A stretch of 25,614 nt of DNA. Origin: Lunasporangiospora selenospora. Its lineage: Eukaryota; Mortierellomycota; Mortierellomycetes; Mortierellales; Mortierellaceae. Shown here piece after piece: positions 1 through 8,021 of the stretch; position 1 is the stretch's first letter, and every line of letters starts with the position of its first letter. Where the stretch lies: the NCBI GenBank assembly GCA_015680635.1, contig JAABOA010000009.1, forward strand, positions 3,256 through 28,869. Direction: 5' to 3'. The position numbers were made by a program, and so were the translations under genes. Under the pieces are notes generated by a model. It saw only the letters and a program-made list of their open reading frames with translations. It was not told the DNA's origin and did no database searches.

Positions 1-1054
1 GTAATGGGGCAAAGGACATTGTGATGTGCTGATGGGGAGAGATGGGGAGGAGAGGATGAGTGGGAAAAAAAGAAAAAGGAAGAGAGAGAGAAGAAACAAA
101 CAGAAAGAGCAGAATTTAGCAGAAAAAGCAAGAAAGTGGGGGTGGGTGGTGGGCCAGGCAACACAGGTCTGTTCTCTCTTCTCTCTCTCTCTCCCTCCCC
201 TTCGACCTGTTGCTCCGACTCGGCATTGCGGGGCCCCAATGCGTCGGCAGTGTGCTGGGGAAGCTCTCCCCCTTCCTCTCCCCTCCCCCTCCCACCACCA
301 CCATCACCATCATCACCTCTACTATCGCTCTGTCGTTCTCCTGCTTGCGGCTGAGGAGCGATGAGTAAGCCATGGCCCTCCACACAGATCACTGAGCCGC
401 CCGCCCCACGACTCGCCTTTTTTGCACACGGCATTCCTAGCCGTTGTCGTCGGCACGTCGGAAGAGGAGTGCCATTTCTTTTGTCCTATTTATTATTCTC
501 CGGTGCTTTCAACTGGGACTCTTCCGAATGCCCATCTTGGTTTCTCAGACATGCCCGTCTCGGTTACAACAAGACGGACAAGAGGACCGAGATCTATAAT
601 CATGTGCATGCATCTTTTGTAACAAACACTCTCATACTCACTCAAACAGGGACAGACACAGGCACAAGCATTGACACAAGCACAGGCACAGGCACAGGCA
701 CAAACAGAGGTACACTCGTGGCATCTGTTGAACGCTCGGTTCTTGGCCATTGTCCTTACTCGATCATGGCTCATCACCACCTGGAGCCGCCATTGACAGC
801 CATAAGAGCCAGTTGAGACGAATCTCAAAGGAGATCGAAAATATCACATCTTGCGCCTTGCAAAAACTTTCCCACGGTTCGGAGCTATTTCCTATCCTCT
901 TCGGGCACCAGTTGAGATTTGATAGGATATAAAGGTAGGCACTCGTAGCTCTAAAAAAAATAGCAAGCACACTCGGCGTTTCTTTCCACTGGCGTCTCTG
1001 TTCAGTTGATTTGAAAAGCTCTTCAACCCCAAGTTGGGCGAATTATCCCCTCCC
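1..1054. other. Gene-free, strand-skewed simple-sequence region
   Basis: No convincing coding sequence is visible. The stretch starts purine-rich (about 50-115), switches to a CT-rich block (about 173-200), then CAC/CAT triplets (about 290-317). Open frames here are low-complexity translations of these tracts (poly-His, poly-Ser/Pro or Arg/Lys/Glu) and overlap one another on both strands. Such strand asymmetry is common in fungal promoters and 5' UTRs, so part of it may belong to a gene lying left of the window, but nothing proves that. Confidence 0.5.
649..709. repeat. Imperfect CAGGCA/GACACA microsatellite
   Basis: Degenerate hexamer repeats of the type CAGGCA, with GACACA and CAAGCA variants, run through this stretch; the clearest block is three CAGGCA copies near 682-700. 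It encodes Thr-Gly dipeptides in one frame and Cys-Ala in the antisense frame, which explains the spurious open frames over it. Confidence 0.7.
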
Positions 1055-1241
1055 CACAGAGTTAGTAGGGAAATTTTACACCAAGTCAGTGCGGGGAAAT
1101 TACAAAGGAATAGAAAGAAGTTTTTGAAGGCAAATATGCACGGAGCTAGTACGGCAAAGTTTTGTGCCATAAAAGCTCCGACCTGGGGCCCCGGCTTCCA
1201 AAATTTTGTAAATCTGCGCAAATCAATATCCTCTATCGATT
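1055..1241 (+). repeat. Degenerate repeat, copy 1
   Basis: This is the first of two diverged copies of an unclassified element. It holds three variants of a unit of about 22-28 nt resembling GGAGYTAGTGCGGnAAA followed by TTTTACA, at about 1055-1080, 1083-1104 and 1138-1167. These are followed by ACCTGGGGCCCC (1181-1192) and, about 40 nt on, by CTCTATCGATT (1231-1241). The same order of landmarks recurs in copy 2. No protein coding, terminal inverted repeat or target-site duplication was recognised. Confidence 0.6.
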
Positions 1242-1302
1242 AAGTGATGTGTCTAACTGCAGTACTGTCCGGGTTGTCTTATCTGAAGTACCATCCCCGT
1301 CC

Positions 1303-1470
1303 GCACGGAGTTAGTGCGAAGATTTTACATTGGGATAGCGCGAAGTTTTTTATGAAAAAATTTACATGGGGCTAGTGCGTCGAGAATCTTTGGGCTCTAT
1401 ACACCCTAACCTGGGGCCCCAAGTTCAAAAAAAATTGCAGTCCTACACAAAACAGCACCTTCTATCGATT
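1303..1470 (+). repeat. Degenerate repeat, copy 2
   Basis: The second copy of the element at 1055-1241. It again has three unit variants (about 1303-1330, 1331-1354 and 1367-1390), then ACCTGGGGCCCC (1409-1420) and TTCTATCGATT (1460-1470). The 12-base GC-rich landmark is identical in both copies, while the sequence between landmarks is only loosely similar, so the duplication is old or the landmarks are constrained. Confidence 0.6.
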
Positions 1471-1536
1471 GGGACCAAAAAAACAGCACAACAAATATCT
1501 GAAATCGATACGCCTTCACCCATCCTAACTAGGAAC

Positions 1537-1548
1537 AAAAAAGCAAAA
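1537..1548 (-). terminator. Pol III terminator of tRNA-Tyr
   Basis: On the minus strand the tRNA 3' end is followed within a few nucleotides by two T runs, T4 (1545-1548) and T6 (1537-1542). These are the normal RNA polymerase III termination signal. Confidence 0.75.
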
Positions 1549-1553
1549 GATAT

Positions 1554-1635
1554 CCGAAAACCCGGATTTGAACCAGGGACCTAGAGATGACAGGCTTACT
1601 ACAGTCTCCCGCTCTACCAACTGAGCTATTTTCGG
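1554..1635 (-). tRNA. tRNA-Tyr (anticodon GTA) with a 10-nt intron
   Basis: Read on the minus strand, this 82-nt stretch folds as a full cloverleaf. The acceptor stem is CCGAAAA/TTTTCGG, the D arm GCTC...GAGC, the anticodon stem GGAGA/TCTCT, and the T arm CCTGG-TTCAAAT-CCGGG. The anticodon loop begins CTGTAG, giving anticodon GTA (Tyr). The stem contains 17 nt where 7 are expected, so a 10-nt intron (TAAGCCTGTC) lies after position 37, the usual place for eukaryotic tRNA introns and typical of tRNA-Tyr. No CCA is encoded. The mature length would be 72 nt. Confidence 0.93.
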
Positions 1636-1775
1636 ATCTTGATATTTCTGAAAAATCCCAGGATAATTTCAAAGCCACGATTATTCGTCACCGAATACTT
1701 TGACGTAAATGCTATTTCTGGGGTAAAAAAGGGGTTTTTGAGCTTAAACCACCAAGACGGCCTTCGTTTCCCTTT

Positions 1776-1824
1776 CTTTCATTCTTTCATTCGTTCATTC
1801 ATTCATTCGTTCATTCTTCATTCA
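1776..1824 (+). repeat. CATT/CGTT microsatellite in the ferritin leader
   Basis: Tandem CATT units with CGTT and CTTT variants lie 65-110 nt upstream of the ferritin start codon, in a pyrimidine-rich leader or core promoter. I saw no iron-responsive-element hairpin (CAGUGN loop with a bulged C) in this leader. Confidence 0.75.
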
Positions 1825-1888
1825 CGCTTTACTTCTTTTCCATATCCATCTAAAGTTCCTCTTCTCCCTTTGACACTCTTTTCATACC

Positions 1889-2979
1889 ATGTCTCTTGCC
1901 AAACAAAACTTTTCTTCAGCCTGCGAGGACGCCATTAACCACCAGGTATAAAAACGTACCTTTCTTCGCGAGCCACTCCACAATTTTGTGTTGGTCGCAT
2001 ACCTTCAATAGTGGCGACATTGCCCATGCGACCCAAGCTTGCTCGTTGCCTTCTCCTGTTGTGGAGCATAGCTCCTGGCGTTTTTCTATTCTATCGTCAT
2101 CTCACCTATAGCTCCTTTACATCTTCGCCTTTTTTGATCCAATAGATCGGCCAGGAGCTCCAGGCGTCGCAAGTGTACTTGTCGCTGTCTGCATGGGCAG
2201 GCCACGTCAACCAGGCCTTGCCTGGCCTCGAGCATTTCTTTAAAGAGAGCGCTGAAGAGGAGCGCGAGCACGCGCAAAAGTTGATCGACTACCAGAACCG
2301 TCGTGGTGGAAAAGTTATCATTCCCGCGCTCAAGGCTCCCGAGGCCGACTGGGCCTCGGCTCGTGACGCCATTGAGTCAACACTTCAGCTCGAGAAAGGT
2401 ACTGAAGGACACTCATACGTTGCTGAATCCTTCCACCTCTCCTTTCTTTTCGCTACAAGCGTTTCTCAAACATCAACACTTAGGCTTCTGGACTTGGCCA
2501 AAGAATGACGACTCCCTTTCCCACTTTTTTTCAGTCTCACACTCGTGTAGACACCAAAAGTGCCTCGATAACGAGTACAAAAACACATAAACAGCCGACC
2601 CCCCTTACTGATCAAAATCGCTGACCTGTCCTTTTGGGTGGGCGGGGTATCGAGATAGATGTCAACAAGAGCTTGCTGAACTTGCACAAGACTGCCGATG
2701 AGCACAATGACCCTCAGTTCTGCGACTTCATCGAATCGGAATTCCTCGGCGAGCAAGTTGAGGCTATCTCGAAGATCTCCAAGCTTGTCACTCAGCTCGG
2801 CCGCGTTGGTGGCGATGGTCTTGGATGTAAGTATTTAAATTCTTGTGTATGGCTGTGGTGGGAGGGAAAGGGACATCAGTTTTGCTATTGGCCAGTCATC
2901 TAACGTGTCATATTTTCTTGTGGATTACACTTTGATAGTGTATATCTGGGATCAGGCACTCTTGAAAAAGGAGGATTAA
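1889..2979 (+). CDS. Ferritin, H-type (ferroxidase-active)
   Basis: Iron-storage protein, predicted 172 aa, the normal size for a ferritin subunit; 24 subunits form a shell that oxidises Fe(II) and stores Fe(III). Exons: 1889-1945, 2146-2398, 2659-2826, 2939-2979; all introns are GT-AG (200, 260 and 112 nt). Recognisable segments are [49 protein letters not shown] and [12 protein letters not shown]. All ferroxidase-centre ligands of human H chain have counterparts: E23, Y30, E57, E58, H61, E102 and Q136. No signal peptide or targeting sequence is evident (start MSLAKQNF), so it is probably cytosolic. The start is the first ATG and gives the standard N terminus. Codons for E102/K103-D104 span the second intron. 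Ferritins are known from zygomycete-type fungi and are generally missing from Dikarya, so this gene helps place the organism. Confidence 0.95.
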
Positions 2980-4254
2980 AGAGCGCTTTTTTCTCAAGAA
3001 TGGATGGGATGACTAATCTGTTGTCCTAAGAGCTGGCAATGGTGGAAACCTCGTGAATTTCTCAATTGAACACCTTGCAAGCCAATAGGAAAAAAAGTAT
3101 AATAGCAACTGTACCATAGCCAAGCGCCCTAACACTAAATAAAGTAAAGGGTAAAAAGCACGTCAGTATATTGACACCATTTCATTAGAGTACTTTCTAG
3201 TCAAGAAGAAGAAAACGGCGACCAGTGGGGAGAAGGACGGCGTGTGAATATTGATAACAGCAGTTTTTTTCTTCCTCGTCTGCAGCGCTTCTCAGAGCTT
3301 AGCTGTCTCAATCTTCTCTTGGTTGGAGAGCAGCAACAGAGCTTCTTCCTTTTGTTTATCCGGATAACACAACAGAATGGCGCATACAAGATGCAAGTAT
3401 GACTTTGCTTGCCTCTCAAATCATGTCCTGTTGAGATTATTCTGACAGGTTAGGAGGAAGTGATGAAGGAAGCATCTTGTTTACCACCGTTGGCACGGGG
3501 GATAGTAGCACGGGAGAAACCTATTTAGAGTGGGCCCAATTGATCCAAGTGGTTGGGTCCAGGGGAGGAGGAGGAGGGGGAAGAGATCGAAAGGGAGTCT
3601 GTGTGTGAACGCGAGAGAGGAGATGGAGAGGAGAGAAAAGGCGGTCAGTGCTTGGCGTTTGTCAGGAGGGAAGCGTCGTGATCGGGACTTCGGAGAACAA
3701 TATCCTTTTTTATCACACCGCGCAATCGAACATCCGAGAGCCCCTCTCTTTTCCTACTCTCCTCTCCCCTGCTGCAAGTCCGTCGGAAAGGACAGGGAGG
3801 AGAGAGCCAGAGACGAGAGATGAGAGCTCCGAGCAAACTTTGTGTTGAGAATTGCAGGAATGGTGGGGAGGGAGGAAGGTAAGGTGTACTGTAGTGTGCG
3901 TGATGTGTGGGTGTGCATGTATTCGAGAGGTGAGAAAGAAACCGAGCAGGGAATCTCGAAAGCGATGCATGAAGGACGGTCCGGTGTCCCCTCCCCATCA
4001 CTTTCTCTTTATCAGCAAAAAAACAAAAACCAATAGCTCAGTGTGCGACCATGGGCTGATGGTACAAGGGCTCGTCGTTGGTTGCTTGGTGCACCCTCGG
4101 GAGCAGGGAGCAGGCGTCAGCCATGATTATGTCAGTCAGCTCTTCTCATTGCACACACTACAGATTACTGGGTAGGGTTCAGTCTATTTTTTTATTTTAT
4201 TTTTTCACTATCCATCCAGCCAAAAGGTATACTCAAGCGCCATGAACAAGGCGC
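2980..4254. other. Convergent intergenic region without a recognisable gene
   Basis: This 1.3-kb spacer lies between the 3' ends of ferritin (+) and Med5 (-). Open frames in it are short, overlap on both strands and are rich in Arg/Lys/Glu or Ser. From about 3550 to 3930 the plus strand is strongly purine-rich (GGAGG and GAGAG tracts). I found no cloverleaf, snoRNA boxes or conserved protein motif. For a spacer between two 3' ends it is long, so a noncoding RNA or a very small spliced gene cannot be excluded. Confidence 0.5.
3138..3143 (+). promoter_or_regulatory. Possible ferritin polyadenylation signal
   Basis: AATAAA lies about 160 nt after the ferritin stop codon. It is the canonical hexamer, but fungi use it loosely, so this is only a candidate. 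Confidence 0.35.
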
Positions 4255-7200
4255 CTAAAGAGAAAGAGTTTTTTGAATCAAACGAGGAGGAACCTGGTTG
4301 ACCACCTTCCTTGACTGAACAAGATTTGCCATTGGTGGATGGCGTTGACGATACTGCCGCATTCCCTGGAGGAACCCTTCGAACCCTGGTCGGTCTTGCA
4401 CCATTCCTGACAGCACTTGCAATCGTTCTTCCAGCGCGATTCTAAATGGCTCCATGGCAGCGTCCCGCTCAAGACTGCTCTGAACCCTGCATAATTTGTC
4501 TTCAGTGCCCTTTTTACCATGGATGTTGCCCATAAGAGAGGCTTCACCACTAGTGGCTGTGGTGGAGACTGGGTCTCGCGTGTCCACCTCCATACCATTG
4601 CCTTTTCCATTTTGTTGCTTCTCTTTCTTTTCATTCATTTGAATGTACGTTCGGCTTTGGAACATGTCTAGAGTCATTCCGACAAATGTTGCAAAGAGAA
4701 GGCCTTGCGAAAACGTCTCCAATCGGCCAGGGACGGGAATCCAGAGCGTTCTGTAGAAAAGAGTCCAGAGTAGGCTTTGTGGAGAGAGATGTGGGTCACC
4801 ACATCCCATCAGCGGGGTTGTTATTATTGCGGCGCCCAACTCAACTGGGCAAAAGGATATTCGAGATTGGAATATGAAGATCAAAAGTCAGCGACAGAAG
4901 AGATGGAAGGCGAACTCATTCATTGAAACACGCAATCAGCATCATCGAGTACCTGCACGTCGACCATGTGTGGTTAGAGCTGCCCTGAGGACTTGCTTAA
5001 GAATAACAGTAACGAATTGTGCTGGCCCGAGGTAGCAGAGCGTGGTCCTGAATAGATCCACATCAATATGGTAGCTGGATCCTCCAAACACAGGCCAGCC
5101 CTTTTCTTTCTTGTTTACCAGGGGTGTTCTGCCTCCTGATACAATTGCCTCAAATGCCAGTGACGCTTGCTGCGACAGCTTCGACACGTCGTACGCCTCT
5201 GTATCGGACCAGGCTAGACGTTGTGAGCAATTGAACGGTCTACAGTTAGCCGTCGGGCCCTGTCTCCCATAATAAAAGCCGCAAATTTACCCCCCCCCCC
5301 CATACTTACAATAGTCATTGACTGTTGCGGCAGCTAGTTTTTCGTGAATTAAGGTCAGTTGGTGATCCTGCTCCATAGCCGGGTGATCCAGGGCTGAAGA
5401 AATCTCGTTCTTTAGCAGGCGCATCAAGCGTGGAGGGAATGCATCCCCCGCCAAGAGCGACTTTAGACTTGATTGCAACATAGCCATTGATGCTGAGCTT
5501 TTACCAGTTGTTCCAAGTCCACCTCCATGGCCAGCATGAGAGCTTGATGAAGGGTGTGGTTTCATACCTCTGTTGGCGAGAGGAGAAACAGTGTGCCCAC
5601 CAGATGCTGGCGAAACTATGGAGTGTCCTACTGAAATGGAGCCAGAGCGATGCTGATGACCCAATTTTGCTGGAGTCGAAGAGTAGGTCGCCGACGAAGA
5701 AGAAAGTATTTCTTCGCAGAGATACTGAACGACCCCGATTAGAACGAATAAGAGGCAGGGCTGTAAGAAATAGTCTAGGCCGCTATTCAGTGTTGTAGCA
5801 TCAATAATACCAGCCTGGCAGGCTGCCAAAGATTGCTCAAATATGGATGGAGAGATCTCTAATAGCATTTGAGGCTTTGATGTCCTAAAAGAAGAATCGT
5901 GCGGTAAATCCGACGAGTCAGATATCTGAGTGGCAAGGTCTTAAAGTATTGTTCGAATCAATTGTCAGACTATAACATACTGAATCAGATCATCGGAAAT
6001 ACCCATGCTGTCAAACAGGGCTGAGATCCATCGACCCATAAGCGCTTGCATTTCTGGGTGCATGGTTGAGAGGGACATTGGTGAGATGGTAGCAGACGTC
6101 CGATGCAACCAGAGATAACAGAAGTCATTCTTTTCCATTAAAAGAGATCCGAGACATCCTCCAAGCTCATATCTACGAATTATAGTCATTATAAGAGCCA
6201 AAACAACCCCGAGTCCTTCGAGATTGGAATTGCATGAATCTAATAAGAGTGAAACCATTTCACATTAGAAGAAAAGGACTAATATCGAGAAAGAGCCTCG
6301 TGATATGTGCCAGTTGGATAACCCCTCTCTCCTTCCGAAGATAGCGCCCCATGTTTACCAATATCGTCGTCTTCGTTCTGTTGGAGATGGTTGACGAATC
6401 CCTCGAGAGGAGCGAGGAGTGCTGACGGCGAGCGGAGCAAATGGATCAGGTCCAAAACTAAAGGATTGTCATCCAGAGTTTGACAGAGCTTTGATAGAGT
6501 AGACACATCGCTGTTTGCAGATGCGTCTTCACACACCTATAGCCGCATAGAAAAGTTGGGTTGTCGTTAAGATCTCCAAATACAAAGGCCGTGTTCTATT
6601 CTTGCATAGCGTAATGACGTACCGTGATAATGCGTTCCACTAGTACTTCCTGAAGTTCAAAGTCACTTAGTATCCGACCACAGAGATCCTCGATAATCTC
6701 CATACTGTTGAACATATAGACTGACTTTCCAAAAGAGTATTTATCCAAGTCGTTGATAGCTGGCGAATGTCCTTTCAAGATACTCAGTTGGTCGGGATGG
6801 ACTAATCCTCGTGCTCGACACCCAATTGCAATTGACAAAAGAATATGACTGGCGACGGAGGGATTGTCTTCTGACAAGCATTCGTCGCATTCGTCCAAAA
6901 TAGAGCGATAGAAGGAAAGTTGGCGAAGTGTCGATCCAACTAGAGTTGTGATCTAAAGATTTTTTTTTTTTTAAAAAAAAGCTCGTTTTTCAGTCTCCTT
7001 CTTGCTTGATGACAATCGAACAAGTGAGTGACATATCATGTTGATTTAAATCTGACAATACCTCTCCATAATCAGATACTAAACGCGCGATAATACTAGG
7101 CATCTATTGAATTTGGGATACCAGTGTTTAAAACATCATATTTTCAGTATTCGATAGGATACGGACATTGTTTTGGATAAGCGACGACTGATTTCCTTCG

Positions 7201-7970
7201 TGTATTTACCTTTACGAGCACAAGACTTTTCCAGATCATACGTTGCTGTGAAGTATTAGCTTCAGCCAATCCCGTCAAACCCGCAAGCCAAAACTGGAGT
7301 AACACCGCGTCTATTTCCAATCCTTTAAAATGTTGCATGTCCTTGATCCGTTGAACGATAAACGAGTCTGGTGCTACAGGTCGGATGCGTGCCTAGGATG
7401 ATAAAAGAGAGGAGCCCCCAACGTTTGTCTCGTCAATTCTGTTTCTATGTTGAAGATTCTTGTGCTGCTCAAAGCCCCTACTGTTTCCTTAGATACAAGT
7501 CGTGATCTACTGCTGGTTGACTGCCTACCAAAGTGTAGACCAGGTACATCATATCGGTCGGGGCGAGAGCCTCCGACCCCAAGTTTTGTTCAATGTATGG
7601 GGCGCAGGTTGCCATGTCTCTACTCTTGTTTATCCAGTTGAGGACTGTCCTCCCAATGTCTGTCAGTTGAATAGGTCTTCCCGCTTATTAGCCAGCTTCC
7701 TCTAGCATAACGTTGGTCACAAGAGCTTGTCAATATTCATGTTGGACAGAATTTGATGGAGAAACAAAGTCAAGATGTTGATGCTCAATGAACATAGTAC
7801 AGAATGAGATCTTACCAAGGGTTATACTTCAGACACGGAAATGCTAGAGAAAGAAAAGTAGATGACTCGGTGCTGGCGAAGTTGCGACCAAGGCACAAGA
7901 TACTGTGGCTTTTTCCACTTGAGTTTCGCCCATTAGAAGTCGGTGTGTGCGAGGAGGATCCTTTGTTCAT
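4255..7970 (-). CDS. MED5: Mediator complex subunit 5 (Med5/Nut1)
   Basis: Tail-module subunit of Mediator, which links activators to RNA polymerase II in the nucleus. Predicted 923 aa from 11 exons (5'->3' on minus): 7970-7828, 7783-7721, 7676-7529, 7392-7210, 7103-7062, 6952-6623, 6536-6359, 6239-5981, 5884-5310, 5213-4953, 4844-4255. Fungal Med5 hallmarks are LQFWLAGLTGLAE...MIWKSLVLVKMPSIIARL (exons 4-5), LLEISPSIFEQSLAACQAGI then LNSGLDYFLQPCLLF (exon 9), and GVELGAAIITTPL (exons 10-11). Exons 3-11 join in frame with good splice sites. The 5' part is less sure: exons 1 and 2 (start MNKGSSSHTP, then SLAFPCLNINILTLFLHQIL) need two introns of exactly 44 nt, and the chosen ATG is the first after an in-frame stop. 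About 190 residues of exon 9 include a Ser/Gly/His-rich low-complexity insert. A 12-G run directly follows the 5' splice site of intron 9. Confidence 0.88.
5290..5301. repeat. Homopolymer C12 (G12 on the coding strand) inside a Med5 intron
   Basis: A run of twelve C on the plus strand, which is G12 in the Med5 transcript, starts about 8 nt into intron 9 just after GTAAGTAT. Its position beside a 5' splice site is unusual, and the run length may be a sequencing artefact. Confidence 0.85.
6960..6980. repeat. T13A8 tract inside a Med5 intron
   Basis: A run of 13 T followed by 8 A lies in Med5 intron 5, immediately upstream (minus sense) of the acceptor at 6953. In the transcript it reads U8 then A13 before AUCUUUAG, so the U run could serve as the polypyrimidine tract while the whole can fold back on itself. 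Confidence 0.85.
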
Positions 7971-8021
7971 CAATCAGCAATTCAAATTACAGAATCCTGA
8001 CAGCCTTTGTATTTTCTCATA
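7971..8021. promoter_or_regulatory. Very short divergent promoter between Med5 and APC8
   Basis: Only about 51 bp separate the predicted Med5 start codon (minus, 7970) from the APC8 start codon (plus, 8022). The stretch is AT-rich (TTCAAATTAC near 7981, ATTTTCTCATA just before the APC8 ATG). Both promoters and leaders must therefore overlap each other or the opposite gene. The Med5 start is the weaker of the two calls. Confidence 0.45.

Noticed and set aside
26-828. Several overlapping open frames of 60-150 codons on both strands
   Set aside because: They translate purine/pyrimidine tracts and microsatellites into low-complexity peptides, overlap each other and show no family motif.
4030-4115. 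Possible tRNA near AATAGCTCAGTGTG
   Set aside because: The D-arm-like start is not followed by a T arm or a matching acceptor stem.
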